Shown: in pieces, positions 41,031-50,051 of the stretch
Layout: every line of letters begins with the position of its first letter
How positions within the stretch are numbered: the stretch's first letter is position 1
Assembly (NCBI RefSeq): GCF_007990505.1
Contig: NZ_AP019822.1
Span: 1,736,001 to 1,800,000, forward strand
From: Pseudoleptotrichia goodfellowii
Lineage (GTDB): Bacteria > Fusobacteriota > Fusobacteriia > Fusobacteriales > Leptotrichiaceae
Direction of reading: 5' to 3'
Length of the DNA: 64,000 nt
Translations under genes and position numbers: made by a program
Notes under the pieces: generated by a model
Database searches by the model: none
What the model was told of the DNA's origin: nothing
The model's input: the letters and a program-made list of their open reading frames with translations, nothing else

Positions 41031-42356
41031 TTAATTTTCTCCTTTTTTTAGTTTAGATTGATAAATCAATAACCCTGTCATTATTATCCCGAATCCTATT
41101 ACTCCTATATATGCAGCATATTTTGCAAAAAATACAAATAAAGCTGTAGGCCATAATGATCCATCTGCCAAAGATGATATATTTACATTTCCTTTAAAAT
41201 CAAAATTAGCATTTTGTGCCATTTTTGTAAATAATGGCGAAATCCATGTTGCAATATACAACCCCAATCCCATATACATTGTTCCGCCAATTACAGTTCT
41301 AATTATATTTCCTTTAAAAACTGCTGCCATTAAACAAACTATAAATGGTATTGTTGCCAAATCTCCAAAAGGTAACACTCTATTTCCCGGTAATATAACT
41401 GCCAGTAAGATTGTTATAGGTACGAGTATTAAGGACGATGATAAAACTGCAGGATGACCCACTGATAAGGCAGAATCCATTCCAAGATAAATATCTCTTG
41501 TCGGAAAACGTTTTTTTATAAATTCACTTGCTGCTTCCGATATAGGTTCCAATCCTTCCATTAGTAACGAAACCATTCGAGGCATTAACATCATAACCGC
41601 TGCTGTTTGCATACCTAAATTTAAAATTTTACTTACATCATATCCTGCAAGTATCCCCATTATTAACCCTATTATTAGACCCATTACAGTTGAATCTCCG
41701 AATAATCCGAATTTTTTTTGAATTTGTTCAGGACTTATATCCCAATTTTTAAATCCGGGTATTCTATCAAAAATATAATTTAACGGTTTTGCTATAATAT
41801 ATCCGGGTGCACTTGTTCCATGCGGAAAAGTAATATTAGGAAAACCGTAAAATTCAGATATCACGGGTTCCATATAATCTGCTATCCAAAATATAAACAA
41901 ATAATATGAAATTATAGTCAATATACCTAAAAGAAAACTATTTGTTGTTGCATAAATGATTGAGCCTATAAATGCACCATGCCAAAAATTCCATAAATCT
42001 ATATCCAATGTCTTTGTTAATCCGAATATCAATAATACCATGTTTACGACTATTCCTATCGGAATTGCCATTGTTCCTAAAGCTGTACTGTAAGCTATTG
42101 CTGACGTTGCAGGCCATCCTACATCTATAACATCTAATCTAAGTCCAAAATTTGCTATCATTCCCTGGGCTGCAGTTCCTAATGACTCACTTAATAAGCC
42201 TATGACAAGATTCAATCCTATAAAACCTATCCCGATTGTTATACCTGCTTTAACAGCTCTTGTCGGTTTTGTTCCCAACAAAATTGCAAATATTATTAAC
42301 AATAAAGGTATCATTACTGTTGCCCCTAAATTAATAAACCACTGTAAAATAAACAT
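41031..42356 (-). CDS. gatC: PTS system galactitol-type IIC component
   Basis: A 441-residue membrane permease with about 10-12 helices, of the PTS-Gat family. Recognisable parts are FIGLNLVIGLLSESLG, GWPATSAIAYSTALGTMAIPIG, LGMDSALSVGHPAVLSSSLIL and LLPFGDLATIPF-like VLPFGDLATIPFIV. It imports and phosphorylates a polyol or ketose together with IIA and IIB. AAGGAGG precedes the ATG. The exact sugar cannot be read from sequence. Confidence 0.92.
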   Translation of the reverse strand: MFILQWFINLGATVMIPLLLIIFAILLGTKPTRAVKAGITIGIGFIGLNLVIGLLSESLGTAAQGMIANFGLRLDVIDVGWPATSAIAYSTALGTMAIPIGIVVNMVLLIFGLTKTLDIDLWNFWHGAFIGSIIYATTNSFLLGILTIISYYLFIFWIADYMEPVISEFYGFPNITFPHGTSAPGYIIAKPLNYIFDRIPGFKNWDISPEQIQKKFGLFGDSTVMGLIIGLIMGILAGYDVSKILNLGMQTAAVMMLMPRMVSLLMEGLEPISEAASEFIKKRFPTRDIYLGMDSALSVGHPAVLSSSLILVPITILLAVILPGNRVLPFGDLATIPFIVCLMAAVFKGNIIRTVIGGTMYMGLGLYIATWISPLFTKMAQNANFDFKGNVNISSLADGSLWPTALFVFFAKYAAYIGVIGFGIIMTGLLIYQSKLKKGEN

Positions 42357-42387
42357 AAAAATTCCTCCTTGTATAATTATTTATTTT

Positions 42388-42822
42388 TTATTCATATAAC
42401 TCTTTTAAATCTTCTACTTTTTTTGCTTCAGATACTTTCCGATAAAATTCTTTTTCTCCAATTATTTCAATCAATTTTCCCAATATCGTTGTTTGATCTT
42501 CCCCATTTTTTATTAGTAACATTATAAAAATTTTTATCGGTATTTTTTTATTTGTTACGACTTCTCTATATTCAATTTCATTCTTTAATCTAATTAATAT
42601 AATCTTCTGTACTGATATATGTTCTGCATCCGTATGCGGAAGTCCGATATTATATCCGTCAAATTCAAATCCTGTAGGATATTTTTTTTCCCGCTCTAAA
42701 ACAGATTTTAAATAAGTTTCTTTTACATATCTCTTCTCTTTAAAAACTTTTGCCATTTTTTCAAATAATTCAATGTAATTTTTTGCATCAACATCTAAAT
42801 ATATATCTTCTTTTTGAAACAT
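42388..42822 (-). CDS. gatA: PTS IIA component (fructose/mannitol-type domain)
   Basis: A 144-residue PTS EIIA type-2 domain. The phosphorylated His is in GLPHTDAEH, preceded by REKKYPTGFEFDGYNI. It receives phosphate from HPr and passes it to IIB. AAAGGATG precedes the ATG. It lies 31 bases before IIC and 17 bases after the regulator, in one operon. Confidence 0.92.
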   Translation of the reverse strand: MFQKEDIYLDVDAKNYIELFEKMAKVFKEKRYVKETYLKSVLEREKKYPTGFEFDGYNIGLPHTDAEHISVQKIILIRLKNEIEYREVVTNKKIPIKIFIMLLIKNGEDQTTILGKLIEIIGEKEFYRKVSEAKKVEDLKELYE

Positions 42823-42839
42823 TTCTTTTCATCCTTTCT

Positions 42840-44852
42840 TTAATTTATTAGATAATTAATAATTGAAATTTTATCTCTTTCTCTTAACAATTTTTTGAAT
42901 TGTCTTTTAAGTACTTTGTTTATTACATTACTCACCTCTTTACTTATATTCTTTTTATCTTTAATAGCAAAACATACAATTGTATCAATTTTTTCTTTAG
43001 TATTTTCCATTAATATCGGATTTTTAAGTTTTAATATTGATACTCCGTTTTTATGAACATTATCTTTATTAACTGCATGAGGTAACATAACTCCGTTATA
43101 TCTTATTATTTGTCTCTGATTATTTATAAATACATCTAATACTTCTTCTGTATATGTTGAGTCCGTGTAATCTTTTTCCAAGTTTTTACAACACTCTCTT
43201 ATTGCATCCACAATATTTTCAGCTTTATAATCAAAAATTATATTTTTCGATAACAATATATCTTCATTTCCGGTAAATTCACTTATATCATTTATTATTC
43301 TATCATTAAAATTATTCATCAAGTTTTCAATTAAATTATTTTTATTTCCGATTTTACAATTTTCAGAAATAACCTCTATCAGATTAGATAAATTTATTTT
43401 ATTATTGTTACTTCTAAATCCTAATAAATCTAATTTTTGCTTATCTTCAAAACTTAAAATTGTATTTATTTTTATTATCTTACTTTTATATTTATTTTCT
43501 TCAATATCTATAGTTGTAAGTATATACTTTATATTTTTATGCTTTTTAAGAACTGAATCTAAATTATATAAAGGGCCTATATAAACTACATTTACCAAAA
43601 ATTTACTTTTAATATTGTCTATTAAAATTTTATTACTTCCTGAACCTAATGATGTGACAATAGCAATCTCCAGAGGTACTGTTTTCAGCTTATTTATTCG
43701 TTCAATTGAAGCTAAGAAATGTATTTTCAAAAGGTGTATCTCATTATTTTCAATTTCACTACCCAACTGTTGACTTATTAATTTCAAAGAATCTTTGATG
43801 GTCATATATAGCTTATCTTCATCTCTTTCTTCTACTATTATAGAATCTTTTAATTTATACCCTTTTTGAGTTCTGTATATTAATGCTTTAAGATGTTGTA
43901 TTAAAAATTCTTCCAATAATTTATCTTTTGTTATTTGTATTGATATTTTATTTTCTACTGTTTTTATTATATTTTTTACTAAAACTTCAATACTTAATAA
44001 ATCTTGAAAAAAATCTTCGTAACTCTCATATGATTTTATCCATGATACTAAATTAGATAATTCATTTACTTTTTTAACATTCAGTTCTTTGAGTAATTTT
44101 AACTCTTTCAGCTTTTTTTCAACATATTCTTTATAATCAGAATCATGACAATTTCTATTCTTATAACTGTCCTCATAAAAAATATTTAGAACTTGTGAAT
44201 AAAAATATTTATAATTTAAATCATCCAGTTTTATTTTATTTTCACTGATAACTTCATCAACAAATACCTTAATTTTTTTCAACGTTTTTTCACTAATTAT
44301 TTTAAATATAATTTCCTTTATTTGATTAACATACTCACTATAATCCTCTTTAAATAATAACTCAAGTTGTTCAGATAAAATAAAAATTTTATATTTTTTT
44401 ATATTATCGGTATTCCCAATGATCGAGAGGCCTTTATTATTTTCTATTTTCAGTCCTCTAATATTTAAAGTTTTATTTATTTCTTTTATGTCACTATTGA
44501 TACTCACTCTGGTCAATTGAAATTTTTCCATTAGATATTTAATGTTTACTTTTTCTTCAGAAAACATTAAATACATTTGAATTAATGTTTGCCTTCTGCT
44601 TTTATTTATCGGTTCTAATTCCTTTATTACATCCAACAATCTTGTCGAATTGTTTTCCAATATATATTTACTTTTTCCTATTTTTTTAATCGGAGCTATT
44701 TTGATAAATTCTAATAAAGTATTAATTTCATTAATATTGTATCTAATCATTCTTTCAGATACAGAAAATTCTTTAGAGAGTTCAGACAATAATACTGTTT
44801 TATTCTTGTAAAATTTCTCTAAAATTTTTACTTCTCTTTCATTCAAAATCAT
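42840..44852 (-). CDS. PRD-containing transcriptional regulator (MtlR/LicR/BglG type)
   Basis: A 670-residue modular regulator of the PTS operon. Domains in order: N-terminal HTH (LLSELSKEFSVSERMIRYNI), a second HTH-like region (YLMEKFQLTRVSINSDIKEI), two PTS-regulation domains (about 175-385), an EIIB-like domain (EIAIVTSLGSGSNKILIDNI, about 400-490) and an EIIA-like domain (about 515-670) with His in VMLPHAVNK. The EIIB-like domain has no Cys in its P-loop position. I start it at 44852: ATG with GAGGTG 7 bases before, where a longer frame begins at a GTG that is part of that site. Phosphorylation by HPr and the cognate IIA/IIB probably sets its activity. Confidence 0.88.
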   Translation of the reverse strand: MILNEREVKILEKFYKNKTVLLSELSKEFSVSERMIRYNINEINTLLEFIKIAPIKKIGKSKYILENNSTRLLDVIKELEPINKSRRQTLIQMYLMFSEEKVNIKYLMEKFQLTRVSINSDIKEINKTLNIRGLKIENNKGLSIIGNTDNIKKYKIFILSEQLELLFKEDYSEYVNQIKEIIFKIISEKTLKKIKVFVDEVISENKIKLDDLNYKYFYSQVLNIFYEDSYKNRNCHDSDYKEYVEKKLKELKLLKELNVKKVNELSNLVSWIKSYESYEDFFQDLLSIEVLVKNIIKTVENKISIQITKDKLLEEFLIQHLKALIYRTQKGYKLKDSIIVEERDEDKLYMTIKDSLKLISQQLGSEIENNEIHLLKIHFLASIERINKLKTVPLEIAIVTSLGSGSNKILIDNIKSKFLVNVVYIGPLYNLDSVLKKHKNIKYILTTIDIEENKYKSKIIKINTILSFEDKQKLDLLGFRSNNNKINLSNLIEVISENCKIGNKNNLIENLMNNFNDRIINDISEFTGNEDILLSKNIIFDYKAENIVDAIRECCKNLEKDYTDSTYTEEVLDVFINNQRQIIRYNGVMLPHAVNKDNVHKNGVSILKLKNPILMENTKEKIDTIVCFAIKDKKNISKEVSNVINKVLKRQFKKLLRERDKISIINYLIN

Positions 44853-44874
44853 CTTAAACACCTCTTTATTATTA

Positions 44875-44902
44875 ATTATAATATGTTATTTCTATTTTTC
44901 AA
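44875..44902 (-). promoter_or_regulatory. Promoter of the PTS/aldolase operon
   Basis: TTGAAA (44897-44902) lies 16 bases from TATAAT (44875-44880) on the minus strand, close to the regulator start. The region 44903-45108 is AT-rich and shows no further structure that I recognise. Confidence 0.6.
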
Positions 44903-45108
44903 TACTAAACTTATAGTCTATTTTTTTGGAAATAAACTTTTCAATATCTAATTTTATTAAGCTCTTATTTTCCAAGCAAAATTGAAATCATTTCCAAAAC
45001 CCGGGAAGTAATTTTTTTAATCTTACTATCAAAATATAAAAATTAATCTACTTCAAAATTCTCTAAAAATAAAGATAAGATAGGTTCTATTTATTTTAAT
45101 AATAATTA

Positions 45109-45153
45109 GAAAAACAGACATTTTGAATATATAAATTCAACTGCCTGTTTTTC
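45109..45153 (-). terminator. Terminator after gmhA
   Basis: GAAAAACAG (45109-45117) pairs with CTGTTTTTC (45145-45153), with a second inner stem TTGAAT/ATTCAA. On the minus strand it ends in a T-run, 33 bases after the gmhA stop. Confidence 0.75.
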
Positions 45154-45185
45154 TTTCAGTTACCTTTTATTAAAAATAAATGTTA

Positions 45186-45770
45186 TTAATAATTCTCAGG
45201 AAATAATATTCTTTCCACTCCTTCGATTATTATGTGTAAAATCATCATATGAACTTCCTGTATTCTGTCTGACGTTTCTCCGGGAATTATAAACTCATAA
45301 TCACACATTCCTTTCATTTTCCCACCGTCTTTTCCCAACAATCCTACAGTTTTCAATCCTTTTTCTTTAGCAACTTTCATCGCTTCTATAATATTCTGCG
45401 AATTTCCCGATGTAGATATTCCGAAAAAGAAATCGCCTTTTTGCCCGAAAGCTTCTACGCCTTTGGCAAAGATAAAGTTAAATCCGTAATCATTTCCTAC
45501 GCACGTAATATGTGAAGAATCGCTTATACTCAAAGAAGGCAGTGCTTTTCTGTCTTTTCTGAATCTTCCCGTAAACTCTTCGGCAAAATGCATCGCATCA
45601 CAGTTACTTCCTCCGTTCCCCGCTATCAGAGATTTATTCCCGTTTTTATAAGCCTGTGCCAATTCTTCGGATATTTTTACAGTTTTTTCAATATTCTCAT
45701 CATTTTCAACAAAGTTTTTTACAGTTTCATAAGCTGTAAAATATGAATTTTTAATATGTTCTTTTAACAA
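45186..45770 (-). CDS. gmhA: Phosphoheptose isomerase
   Basis: A SIS-domain enzyme that converts sedoheptulose-7-phosphate to D-glycero-D-manno-heptose-7-phosphate, for lipopolysaccharide inner core. Landmarks are AGNGGSNCDAMHFAEEFTGR, CVGNDYGFN, GISTSGNSQNIIEAM and DRIQEVHMMILHIIIEGVE, including the zinc-binding residues. I place the start at TTG 45770: GAGGTGAT lies at the right distance, while the frame's upstream GTG is part of that site. This gives 194 residues, matching the family. Its presence supports a lipopolysaccharide-bearing outer membrane. Confidence 0.92.
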   Translation of the reverse strand: MLKEHIKNSYFTAYETVKNFVENDENIEKTVKISEELAQAYKNGNKSLIAGNGGSNCDAMHFAEEFTGRFRKDRKALPSLSISDSSHITCVGNDYGFNFIFAKGVEAFGQKGDFFFGISTSGNSQNIIEAMKVAKEKGLKTVGLLGKDGGKMKGMCDYEFIIPGETSDRIQEVHMMILHIIIEGVERILFPENY

Positions 45771-45811
45771 AATTATCACCTCGTTATAAATTTATAATAC
45801 ATTTTACCATA

Positions 45812-46708
45812 TTATCTCATTCTTCTGTCTGTGAATAATTCTCTATTTATCTTATAACTTTCCAAAAATTCGACAAATTTTGTGATTCCTTCTTTTTCTT
45901 CATTTTCTCTGATAAATACAATCTGAAATTTATCTTCGGATTTTTCAAAACTGTAAATTACTTTAAGAGTTCCTTTTTTTATCTCTTCATATACACTGTA
46001 ATAAGGCAACACAGCAAATCCCAAACCGTTTTTTATAAGATTTTTCATTGTTTCAATACTTCCGTTTATGGAAATTCTTTTATCGAGATTAAATCCTATT
46101 ATTTTTTCAAACAAATCAAGATATTTATTTGTCAGCATTGTGTCCCTTTTCAATAAAGGAATATCTATCAACTCTCTGTAATCTCTCACTTCTGTCCCGG
46201 ATACTACTACAAAAGGATATTCTTCAGTTTCTATAACTTTAATTTCCTTATCCTCTATAAAATACTCTTCCATTAAAGCTATATCTACAGTTCCTTCCTT
46301 CAGATGTTTTACAAGAGATTCCTTATTTTTTATGTATAAATCGAACTCTATTTCGGGATTGTTTTTTCTGAATTCTATCATTATTCCCGGCAAAACGGGC
46401 TCTCCTATATTATGAGTGGCTCCGATAGATATTTTTCCTTTTTTGTATTGCAGGATTTTTCTCATTTCATTTTCCATTCTCGAAATTTTTTCAAAAATAT
46501 CTTTTGACATTCTGAAAAGCTCTTTTCCTGCAAAAGTCAGTTTAAAATTTTTGGAATTTCTTTCTATTAACTGTAATCCTAAAGTATGTTCAAGTTTTTT
46601 TATCTGTATCGATACTGCCGACTGACTTATGTATAATTTTTTAGCGGCTTTTGTAAAACTTTTTTCGTTAGACGCTTCATAAAAGATTTTTAAATGATGT
46701 ATATCCAT
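45812..46708 (-). CDS. LysR-family transcriptional regulator
   Basis: A 298-residue LysR-type regulator. The N-terminal winged HTH is the family standard (IFYEASNEKSFTKAAKKLYI, then SQSAVSIQIKKLEHTLGLQL). The C-terminal half is the effector-binding domain (KGKISIGATHNIGEPVLPGI), resembling the CysB/CysL-type sulfur regulators. The target is unknown. It lies 41 bases upstream of gmhA in the same direction but is not functionally linked in any obvious way. GGAGAAG precedes the ATG. Confidence 0.9.
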   Translation of the reverse strand: MDIHHLKIFYEASNEKSFTKAAKKLYISQSAVSIQIKKLEHTLGLQLIERNSKNFKLTFAGKELFRMSKDIFEKISRMENEMRKILQYKKGKISIGATHNIGEPVLPGIMIEFRKNNPEIEFDLYIKNKESLVKHLKEGTVDIALMEEYFIEDKEIKVIETEEYPFVVVSGTEVRDYRELIDIPLLKRDTMLTNKYLDLFEKIIGFNLDKRISINGSIETMKNLIKNGLGFAVLPYYSVYEEIKKGTLKVIYSFEKSEDKFQIVFIRENEEKEGITKFVEFLESYKINRELFTDRRMR

Positions 46709-46824
46709 TTACTTTACTTCTCCAATCATTAATTTCATTTATGGTATTATATAACATCCTTAATCATTTGTCCAGTATATTTTTAGAAGCTGTTTTATTT
46801 ATCTTTTCAAATAAATTTAAAACC

Positions 46825-47508
46825 CTACAAATGCAATCGTTTTTTAAATTCTTCTTTGTATGCCTTATATGCGTATCGCAGCATAACATTTAAAACAAAG
46901 AGAGGTACCGATGCCCAAATAGACCATGAAAGTCTTCGGCTTATGATAAATTCAAGTATAAGTAGAAATACTCCCACAAAAAACAGAAAAAAATTCATTA
47001 TCTTTATCCTGTCAGATTTATGCTTGTCCCAAACAAAGGAAAATATAAATGATACAAAATAATATGCTTCTGCAATGGGTATTCCTGTTCTTAAACTCCA
47101 TGTAAGTTCTTTATTTCCGTAATCAAGTATCAAAAAGTAAACTGTCAGCCCTGTAAATATCAAAAACAGATTTTGCCTTAGCGTATGTGAATTAAGCAGC
47201 ACAAAAAGCATCAAATCGAAAATCAGAATAGAAGGAATAGCGTAGTATCCCCATTTCATTTCTCCATATACAATCATATTTTGAAAAAAAACTTCCAGTA
47301 TGGATATTATTGATATTGTGAAAAACGATAAAAATACCGCTTTTTTTATTTTTTTTATTTTCAGTTCGTATAAATTTATATTAATTATAGGATATTCAGG
47401 ATCATAGATTACATTTTCCTCATCTGTCGTTTTTAAAACAGGTGTTTCACAAAGAGGGCATTTTTCAACTCCTTCATCCAGTTCCGCTCCGCATTTCACA
47501 CAATACAT
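46825..47508 (-). CDS. Zinc-ribbon membrane protein, DUF6320-like
   Basis: A 227-residue protein. The N-terminus is a zinc ribbon with Cys3, Cys6, Cys17 and Cys20 (YCVKCGAELDEGVEKCPLC). About six to seven hydrophobic helices follow from residue 57, ending in a basic tail. It resembles DUF6320 proteins, which lie beside alcohol-acetyltransferase-like genes in several Firmicutes, and here too the preceding gene is such an acyltransferase. Its biochemical role is not known. The gap to that gene is 59 bases. Confidence 0.7.
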   Translation of the reverse strand: MYCVKCGAELDEGVEKCPLCETPVLKTTDEENVIYDPEYPIININLYELKIKKIKKAVFLSFFTISIISILEVFFQNMIVYGEMKWGYYAIPSILIFDLMLFVLLNSHTLRQNLFLIFTGLTVYFLILDYGNKELTWSLRTGIPIAEAYYFVSFIFSFVWDKHKSDRIKIMNFFLFFVGVFLLILEFIISRRLSWSIWASVPLFVLNVMLRYAYKAYKEEFKKRLHL

Positions 47509-47567
47509 AATTTATTCCTCACAGCTGTATTTACGTTTATTCAAGGGCAACGTATAACCCTTGTATC

Positions 47568-48830
47568 TTAATAATTAGTCGATATTTTTACTCTTATTCC
47601 TCTTTTTCTCAAATAAATAAAATAATCTCTTTCAATTTCATGGTTTGTACTTAAATTTCCGAAAGTCAGATAAACTTTATTTTCATCGCTTATAATTCCG
47701 ATTTTTATTTTGCATCTTTTACTCGGAGGAGGTAAAAATCTGAATCCTTTTATATACTCCGAATATTTTTTATCCAATTTTAAAATTCCCAAATTGGAAA
47801 ATCCTGTCGTGTAGCCCTTTTCTCCGTAGTAATCGAATACAAAAGGATAAAATATCCTTTTTATAAAATAAGGAATCGACTTTACAAGTACGTTTCTCAT
47901 AGGATTTATAGCCTTGTAAATACTTTTATAAAATTCTTTTTTATTTACTTTCATTTTAAAATAATTTTCAAGATATTCTATAATTTCTTCAAGAGTATAG
48001 TTTCCCAAACTGGGATCAACAGTCGGAGTTATATTTATGAAAAAATTTCTGTAAGTTTTTTCAGAAAATATCTTTCTTAAATCCACAGGTACTCCTATTA
48101 CAATCTGTTTTTTTATATTCGGATATTTATCCAAAAGGACTTTAAAATAAACAGCAAGCAAATATCTTCCTACTGTCGTCCTGTATTTTCGACTTTCATT
48201 TTTTATATCCTCTACGGCAATCTCTCCTGTCGTTATATGATACTGCCCTTTTTCAAGTATTTTTATAGGCAGATGAAATGCCGATTTCACTGTTTTTTCT
48301 TTGTTCACTTTTTTCATATATTTGCTGTATAAATCAGTATAATCAGTATTTTCTTTTAAAACTGCCGTTTCAAAATCGCATTTCTCATTTTTTTCATACT
48401 CATCTTCTATTTTTTTATTAAAATACTTTATTTCCAGATACTTTTCAATTAAATCTTTTAAAAACTCTGTCGCTCCTACTCCGTCAGTCAGAAAATGAGC
48501 AATTTCTATGGATATCTTCTTTTTATAATAAATTATTCTTAAGGGATTTTTCTTTTTTATATCCGTACATGGATACGTAGTCTCCAAATCTACAGTAAAA
48601 TTTTCTTTTTTATGCTGCAAATAATTCCAAAAAATACCTTTTTTCAATTCCGAATTATAGAAAGGGTATTTTTCCTGCAAGATTAGAGCAACTTTTTTCA
48701 ACAGTTCTACGTCTATTTCTTTAGATAGCAAAACGGACAACCGAAAACAAGTTGTCCTTCCTTCACTTATTATTGATGAATATGTTTTTGCAAAAGCATC
48801 CAGTTTATACCATTTTTTCTGAACTTTCAT
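47568..48830 (-). CDS. Condensation/alcohol acetyltransferase-family protein
   Basis: A protein of about 420 residues of the CoA-dependent acyltransferase superfamily (condensation domain/alcohol O-acetyltransferase). The active-site HxxxDG is AHFLTDGVGATEFL near residue 135. A later DFGWG-equivalent region reads YTTGFSNLGILKLDKK. I chose the ATG at 48830 because the upstream ATG directly abuts AAAAGGA with no spacing. It could make or break ester bonds in lipids or small acyl conjugates. With the patatin upstream and the DUF6320-like membrane protein downstream it suggests a lipid-related operon. Confidence 0.75.
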   Translation of the reverse strand: MKVQKKWYKLDAFAKTYSSIISEGRTTCFRLSVLLSKEIDVELLKKVALILQEKYPFYNSELKKGIFWNYLQHKKENFTVDLETTYPCTDIKKKNPLRIIYYKKKISIEIAHFLTDGVGATEFLKDLIEKYLEIKYFNKKIEDEYEKNEKCDFETAVLKENTDYTDLYSKYMKKVNKEKTVKSAFHLPIKILEKGQYHITTGEIAVEDIKNESRKYRTTVGRYLLAVYFKVLLDKYPNIKKQIVIGVPVDLRKIFSEKTYRNFFINITPTVDPSLGNYTLEEIIEYLENYFKMKVNKKEFYKSIYKAINPMRNVLVKSIPYFIKRIFYPFVFDYYGEKGYTTGFSNLGILKLDKKYSEYIKGFRFLPPPSKRCKIKIGIISDENKVYLTFGNLSTNHEIERDYFIYLRKRGIRVKISTNY

Positions 48831-48856
48831 TTTCATTCCTTTTCATTGTCGAAAAT

Positions 48857-49711
48857 CTACTCGGACAAATATTTCATCATTGCTTCGTATCTTTTTTCAG
48901 CTTCTTTATAACCTTCGTTATACACTGCTGTTAATTTTTCTCTGTTTTTTTCTATTCTTCCTAAATTCAAGGGTTTTTCAGGCTGAATAATAAATAAATT
49001 TCCCGCCTTTTCCTGCCCGTATATGTATTCCAGAATTTCATTATATCTTGAATATCTTGTATTCATAAGTTTAACAAGTTTAGGATATTTTTTATACCTT
49101 ATTGCCGAAATTTTTCCCAATTTACTTTGTTTTTTTCTGTAATTTTTATCTCTTGTCATTATAATTACATTTTTGGTATTCCCGTTTTCTATAGACTTTT
49201 TTATCGGGATAGAATCCGATATTCCTCCGTCAAGATAAAGTCCCCCATCAATTTTTACCATTCTTGAAAGAAAAGGCAGAGAACTTGATGCTCTTATATA
49301 GTCTACATCTTTTTTCATATCCTTTACATAAGGATATTCGGGCTCTCCTGTTTCACAATTTGTTATAACCGCCTGAAATTTCGTTTCTCCTTTTAAATAG
49401 GCTTCGTTATCTATAGGATTTAAAACATCGGGTATTTCCCCGTAAACAAAGTCTACTCCAAATAAATCTCCTGTTTTTATCAAGCTGTAAAAACTGCAGT
49501 ATCTCTTATCATCTAAATAATCTACGGAAACATTGTATGCTCTTTTATACTGTTTGGACAAATAGCTGCACGCATGACACGCCCCTGCAGACACCCCTAT
49601 GCATCCGTCAAATTCAATATTTTTTTCAAGAAAAAAATCCAATACTCCAGCAGTAAATATTCCCCTCAATCCTCCGCCTTCAAGAACTAATCCTGTTTTA
49701 TTTTCTTTCAT
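48857..49711 (-). CDS. Patatin-like phospholipase
   Basis: A 284-residue patatin-family serine hydrolase. The oxyanion loop is LEGGGLRGIFTAGVL, the nucleophile elbow GVSAGA with Ser41, and the catalytic Asp161 lies in LYLDGGISDSIP. No signal peptide or membrane helix is visible, so it is cytoplasmic or secreted by other means. It closely resembles the YjjU-type bacterial patatins. GGGGAAAA precedes the ATG. The next gene begins 26 bases downstream. Confidence 0.9.
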   Translation of the reverse strand: MKENKTGLVLEGGGLRGIFTAGVLDFFLEKNIEFDGCIGVSAGACHACSYLSKQYKRAYNVSVDYLDDKRYCSFYSLIKTGDLFGVDFVYGEIPDVLNPIDNEAYLKGETKFQAVITNCETGEPEYPYVKDMKKDVDYIRASSSLPFLSRMVKIDGGLYLDGGISDSIPIKKSIENGNTKNVIIMTRDKNYRKKQSKLGKISAIRYKKYPKLVKLMNTRYSRYNEILEYIYGQEKAGNLFIIQPEKPLNLGRIEKNREKLTAVYNEGYKEAEKRYEAMMKYLSE

Positions 49712-49855
49712 TTTGATTTTCCCCTTTTTTCCGTTATGATATTATTATACCACTTTTTAGCGGAAATTTATACTGTTTTTACCATTTTCTATCTTGATTT
49801 ATTTCGTTTTGCATTTATTTTTTATATTATACCCCTAAAGGTGAGGAAATTAAAA

Positions 49856-49915
49856 TTAGAGTAGGAAATACTGTATTATGAAAAATAATACAACAATCCA
49901 AATCAATAATTTCAT
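49856..49915 (-). CDS. 19-residue hydrophobic peptide, putative type I toxin 2
   Basis: The ATG at 49915 follows AGGAGGG (49919-49925). The frame encodes MKLLIWIVVLFFIIQYFLL and stops at TAA, the same length as the peptide of locus 1. Both have a basic residue at position 2, a hydrophobic core and Gln at position 15. The mRNA leader starts with a stem-loop GTAGTTT-cacca-AAACTAC (49957-49939). Downstream, ACC-tttagg-GGT (49842-49831) lies in a conserved CCTCA..CCTTT.GGGG block shared with locus 1. The leader is complementary to the small RNA encoded just upstream. Toxicity is inferred from the layout. Confidence 0.75.
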   Translation of the reverse strand: MKLLIWIVVLFFIIQYFLL

Positions 49916-49962
49916 AATCCCTCCTATAAAATGAAATTGTAGTTTTGGTGAAACTACGACTA

Positions 49963-49991
49963 ATTATAACAAAAAAGGCTGCATAATTCCA
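49963..49991 (-). promoter_or_regulatory. Promoter P2 of locus 2, nested in the small-RNA terminator
   Basis: TGGAAT (49986-49991) lies 17 bases from TATAAT (49963-49968) on the minus strand. As at locus 1, the -35 lies in the terminator hairpin and the T-tract is the spacer. The mRNA would start at about 49957. Confidence 0.65.
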
Positions 49992-50045
49992 GCCTTTTTA
50001 GCACCAAATTTAATTTCATTTTATAATTTCCCTTAAGGGATTTAC
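49971..50045 (-). ncRNA. Small RNA 2, putative antitoxin RNA
   Basis: The predicted transcript of about 75 nt starts GTAAATCC, with a short 5' stem-loop TCCC-ttaa-GGGA, and ends at AAAAAGGCTG paired with CAGCCTTTTT. TTTGGTG (50008-50002) is the exact complement of CACCAAA (49950-49944), the loop of the peptide mRNA. TATAAAATGAAATT (50025-50012) is the exact complement of 14 bases (49938-49925) that end at the first base of the Shine-Dalgarno. The two pairing blocks are separated by 3 and 5 unpaired bases, against 2 and 4 at locus 1. Confidence 0.72.
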
Positions 50046-50051
50046 AAATTT

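Noticed and set aside
50029-50040. TCCCTTAAGGGA as a protein-binding operator of uvrB
   Set aside because: The 12-bp palindrome lies downstream of the divergent P1 start and forms the 5' stem-loop of small RNA 2. Locus 1 has the equivalent TCC-tgaa-GGA.
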